This document shows, piece by piece, positions 62,070-64,000 of a stretch of DNA of 64,000 bases; position 1 is the stretch's first letter, and each line of letters opens with the position of its first letter. The position numbers were made by a program, and so were the translations under genes. This stretch comes from Ariolimax columbianus. Taxonomy: Eukaryota; Mollusca; Gastropoda; Stylommatophora; Arionidae. A model generated the notes under the pieces. The model was not told where the DNA came from and made no database searches. It saw only the letters and a list, made by a program, of their open reading frames with translations. The stretch covers positions 35,772,293 to 35,836,292 of the forward strand of contig JAVGWX010000004.1 of assembly GCA_036924085.1 (NCBI GenBank). Direction: 5' to 3'.

Positions 62070-64000
62070 CTCAGGTGACAACATCCCTCCAGCATGCCCA
62101 TCCGTGTGCTGCTCTTTCTGTCTCTTTCCAGGTGTAATAATTTCATCTTAGTTCCGTCTCACGTTCTCTTCTTCATTTAATTGTGGTATACCTCTCTTTC
62201 TCTCTTCTCTTGCGGATTACATGTTAGAGCATATCCTGCTATGGTAGAGATGGTGTCTTTCGTAGAGTATGTCCTATCCAGCCCCATTTTCTTTGTTGGT
62301 TGTTCCAGTGACTGTTATGTCACCTTTACCATAAGACTTCATTTCGCACCACGTCCTGGCACTTTAAGCCTTCTGCCCTTCTTAGGTATCTGTTAATCAA
62401 TGACTCTTTGTTGTAGGACCTTGGTCGTTCTCCATATATTAATCCATTCAGCAGCACTGCTTTGACACCGGCGTTAAATATTCTAATGTTGGTGTACCTC
62501 TTGATTGTATCTCCACATGTTGTTTAGTGTCAGGAATGTCTCTCTTGCATTTCAATTAGGTAAAGGTATCAACCTTTTCTAATTGATCTCCCTCCAACCT
62601 GATTGGTTGTTTGCTGATAGTGTTGAGTCTAAGGAGCTTGGTTTTCTTCATATTATTTTTCAGCCTCAATTTGGCTGATTGCTCTTTCACCCTCTCAAGT
62701 TTCTCTTGCATTTCGCTCTGACTGTGTGACAAAGTGACCAGATTATTTTAGTAGTCTAGATCCTCCAATTGTGATAATTGTGTCCATTGAATACCAATTA
62801 TACCAATATATACACCTCTGTTTCCAGCTCCCTCTCACAAACCATGTCCTTCATATACAAGTCTACAAACTGTATCTTCGTAGATATTCTAGATGAGGGT
62901 TGTGAACTTCTCTAGTATCACATAGTGCCTCAACAGTTGCCACAGTGTAGTTGGGATCCACACTGTCTTTTCGTAGTCTATAAAATTTGCGTATTTGGAT
63001 GATTTCCATTCAATGCTATGATGCGTAGCGTAGCTGTGCTGGTAGATAAGGATTATATATGATGATTCCGTATATATAAGGATTCCGTGGCGAAGTGGTT
63101 AAGCCGTCGGCCTTGTGATCAGGTGGTGTGGGTTCGATTCCGGACTCACGGTTGCTTGATGCGGAGTCCCCTGTTTCTCGTAGTCGCCCACTAGTCGTCT
63201 TGTCCTTGACTTGCCACTGGGGTCGGGTGGCTCAAAACGAGAGAGTGATGATAAAATGTAGCGCAGTTAATCCTTACTAAAAAAAAGCGCTTGCAAGTAA
63301 ATTAAGCCATCATCTTATACGATGGATGTCGGCCTTTACCTGGCGTAACTATATGATCTGTGCATGATCTTCTCTGGCGAAATCGTGCCTGTTCATCTCT
63401 GAACTTTTTGTCTACTTCAGTTTTTAGAATGTCCTAGATGATTTTGTTGAATATCTTGCCTGGCACCGAAATCAATATAATCCCCCTATAAATTGCTGAA
63501 ATCTGCCAGGTATCCCGTCTTAGACAGTTTAATCAGATATACTTATCTCCCTTCTGTGGACACTCTCTTCTCTTCCCATATCTTCTTGAATAATCCTTGC
63601 AATGTATCAGTGGCCTTATCTATATCTACCATTACAGCTTCTGGTGCAATTCCATCTGGTCCTGCTCCTTTCCCATTCTTGAGTTGTGATATGACCCGTT
63701 GGATTTCTATCTTACATGGTGGGTTGCAGTCCAAGTTCAGGGTCTCCTCTGCTGGTAGGATGTTTGGTACTTCTTGTGGTGAAGGTCTGTTTAGACTTTC
63801 TTTGAAATACTCAACCCATCGTTTCTGTTGTTCCTCCGATGAGGTCAATATCCTACCTTCTTCAACTTTGATTGTTTTGTCTGTCTGCATATATCTATTT
63901 ATTATTGTCTTTGTTAATGAGTAGAGATCTCCCATATGTATGGTCTCTGCTGCCTTCTTCTTTCTCCTGTGCCAACTTGTCAATATATTCCCTTTTCTTT
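62070..64000 (-). pseudogene. RTE-like LINE reverse transcriptase, split by a SINE, running off the window
   Basis: From the right edge the minus strand is open at 63983-63543: KKKAAETIHMGDLYSLTKTI, EEQQKRWVEYFKESLNRPSP, LKNGKGAGPDGIAPEAVMVD (the RT fingers block). Then come YRGIILISVPGKIFNKIIDI and EQARFRQRRSCTDHI to about 63352. After the SINE it resumes near 63000 with FIDYEKTVWIPTTLWQLLRH, NIYEDTVCRLVYEGHG, the EENQAPRLNTISKQPIRLEG block, AVLLNGLIYG and NEVLW. It ends with KWGWIGHTLRKTPSL and degraded codons to about 62070. The YADD box region is lost or unreadable. Stops are frequent in the left half, while the right half is open and better preserved. Confidence 0.85.
63080..63350 (+). 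mobile_element. tRNA-derived SINE type 3, inserted in the RTE-like LINE
   Basis: The best tRNA-like head in the window: GGATTCCGTGGCGAAGTGGT TAAGCCGTCGGCC (A box) and GTGGGTTCGATTCCGGACTC (B box). The body contains CACTGGGGTCGGGTGGCTCA and GTAGCGCAGTTAATCC, ending near CTGGCGTAACT. ATATGAT occurs on both sides (near 63057 and at 63351), a possible short target duplication, but the left one is about 20 bases from the SINE start. Confidence 0.75.

Noticed and set aside
63080..63155. Functional tRNA gene
   Set aside because: A and B boxes are good, but the head continues into a SINE body, and a complete acceptor/anticodon fold could not be confirmed by eye.

Overview
This window looks like gene-poor, repeat-dominated animal DNA. 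The likely source is a lophotrochozoan, perhaps a gastropod mollusc. That is inferred from the mix of retrotransposons, tRNA-derived SINEs and an animal-type amine-like GPCR; no species marker was seen. There are no operons, Shine-Dalgarno sites or bacterial genes. The only convincing host protein gene is an intronless seven-transmembrane receptor at 53954-55390 (minus). A short possible first exon near 18.7 kb and a promoter-like patch near 49.2 kb are weak host-gene candidates.

Most of the rest is transposable elements. (1) 'Element J' is an APE-endonuclease/RT/RNase H non-LTR element ending in a (GAA)n tail. It has a 3.55 kb 5'-truncated copy at 12529-16080, short copies at 25833-26438 and 53492-53820, a diverged copy at 61433-61800 and a decayed copy at 8580-11390. 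Three copies have visible target-site duplications. (2) A CR1-type element is nearly full length at 21171-25717 (minus), with an ORF1 (zinc ribbon, coiled coil, SGNH-like domain) and an ORF2 (endonuclease plus RT). It sits inside an older plus-strand CR1, which is also split by an Element J copy. (3) There are many decayed RT tails, several ending in a shared ATG-repeat terminus. (4) Two hAT transposase fragments, several tRNA-derived SINEs, and two moderately repeated families here called A and B complete the set.

Tandem arrays are the second major component: 33 bp (577-1690), 49 bp (7683-8231), 55 bp (8754-10854), 37 bp (28290-29395), 30 bp (32411-33280), 49 bp (37037-43620), 46-54 bp (45775-46420), 31 bp (51050-51370), 53 bp (51505-51720) and 26 bp (52020-52870). 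At least five of these can be read as local amplification of a segment that exists once in a related transposon copy elsewhere in the window. The 55-bp array is a piece of an RNase H domain, the 46-54-bp array is a piece of an RT C-terminal Cys/His tail, the 33- and 31-bp arrays are two different parts of family A, and the 37-bp array is part of family B. The large 49-bp satellite has a higher-order structure, with blocks shifted by exactly 48 and 30 units.

Layout: 0-12 kb holds family A/B copies, RT and hAT fragments and three arrays; 12.5-16.1 kb Element J; 16-20.5 kb decayed RTs and a possible exon; 20.5-27.8 kb the nested CR1 complex; 27.8-33.3 kb family B, RT tails and two arrays; 33.6-37 kb SINEs, hAT and endonuclease fragments; 37-43.6 kb the big satellite; 44.6-46.5 kb an RT with its own minisatellite; 46.5-53 kb sparse sequence and a minisatellite cluster; 54-55.4 kb the receptor; 55.5-64 kb SINEs and RT fragments running off the right edge.
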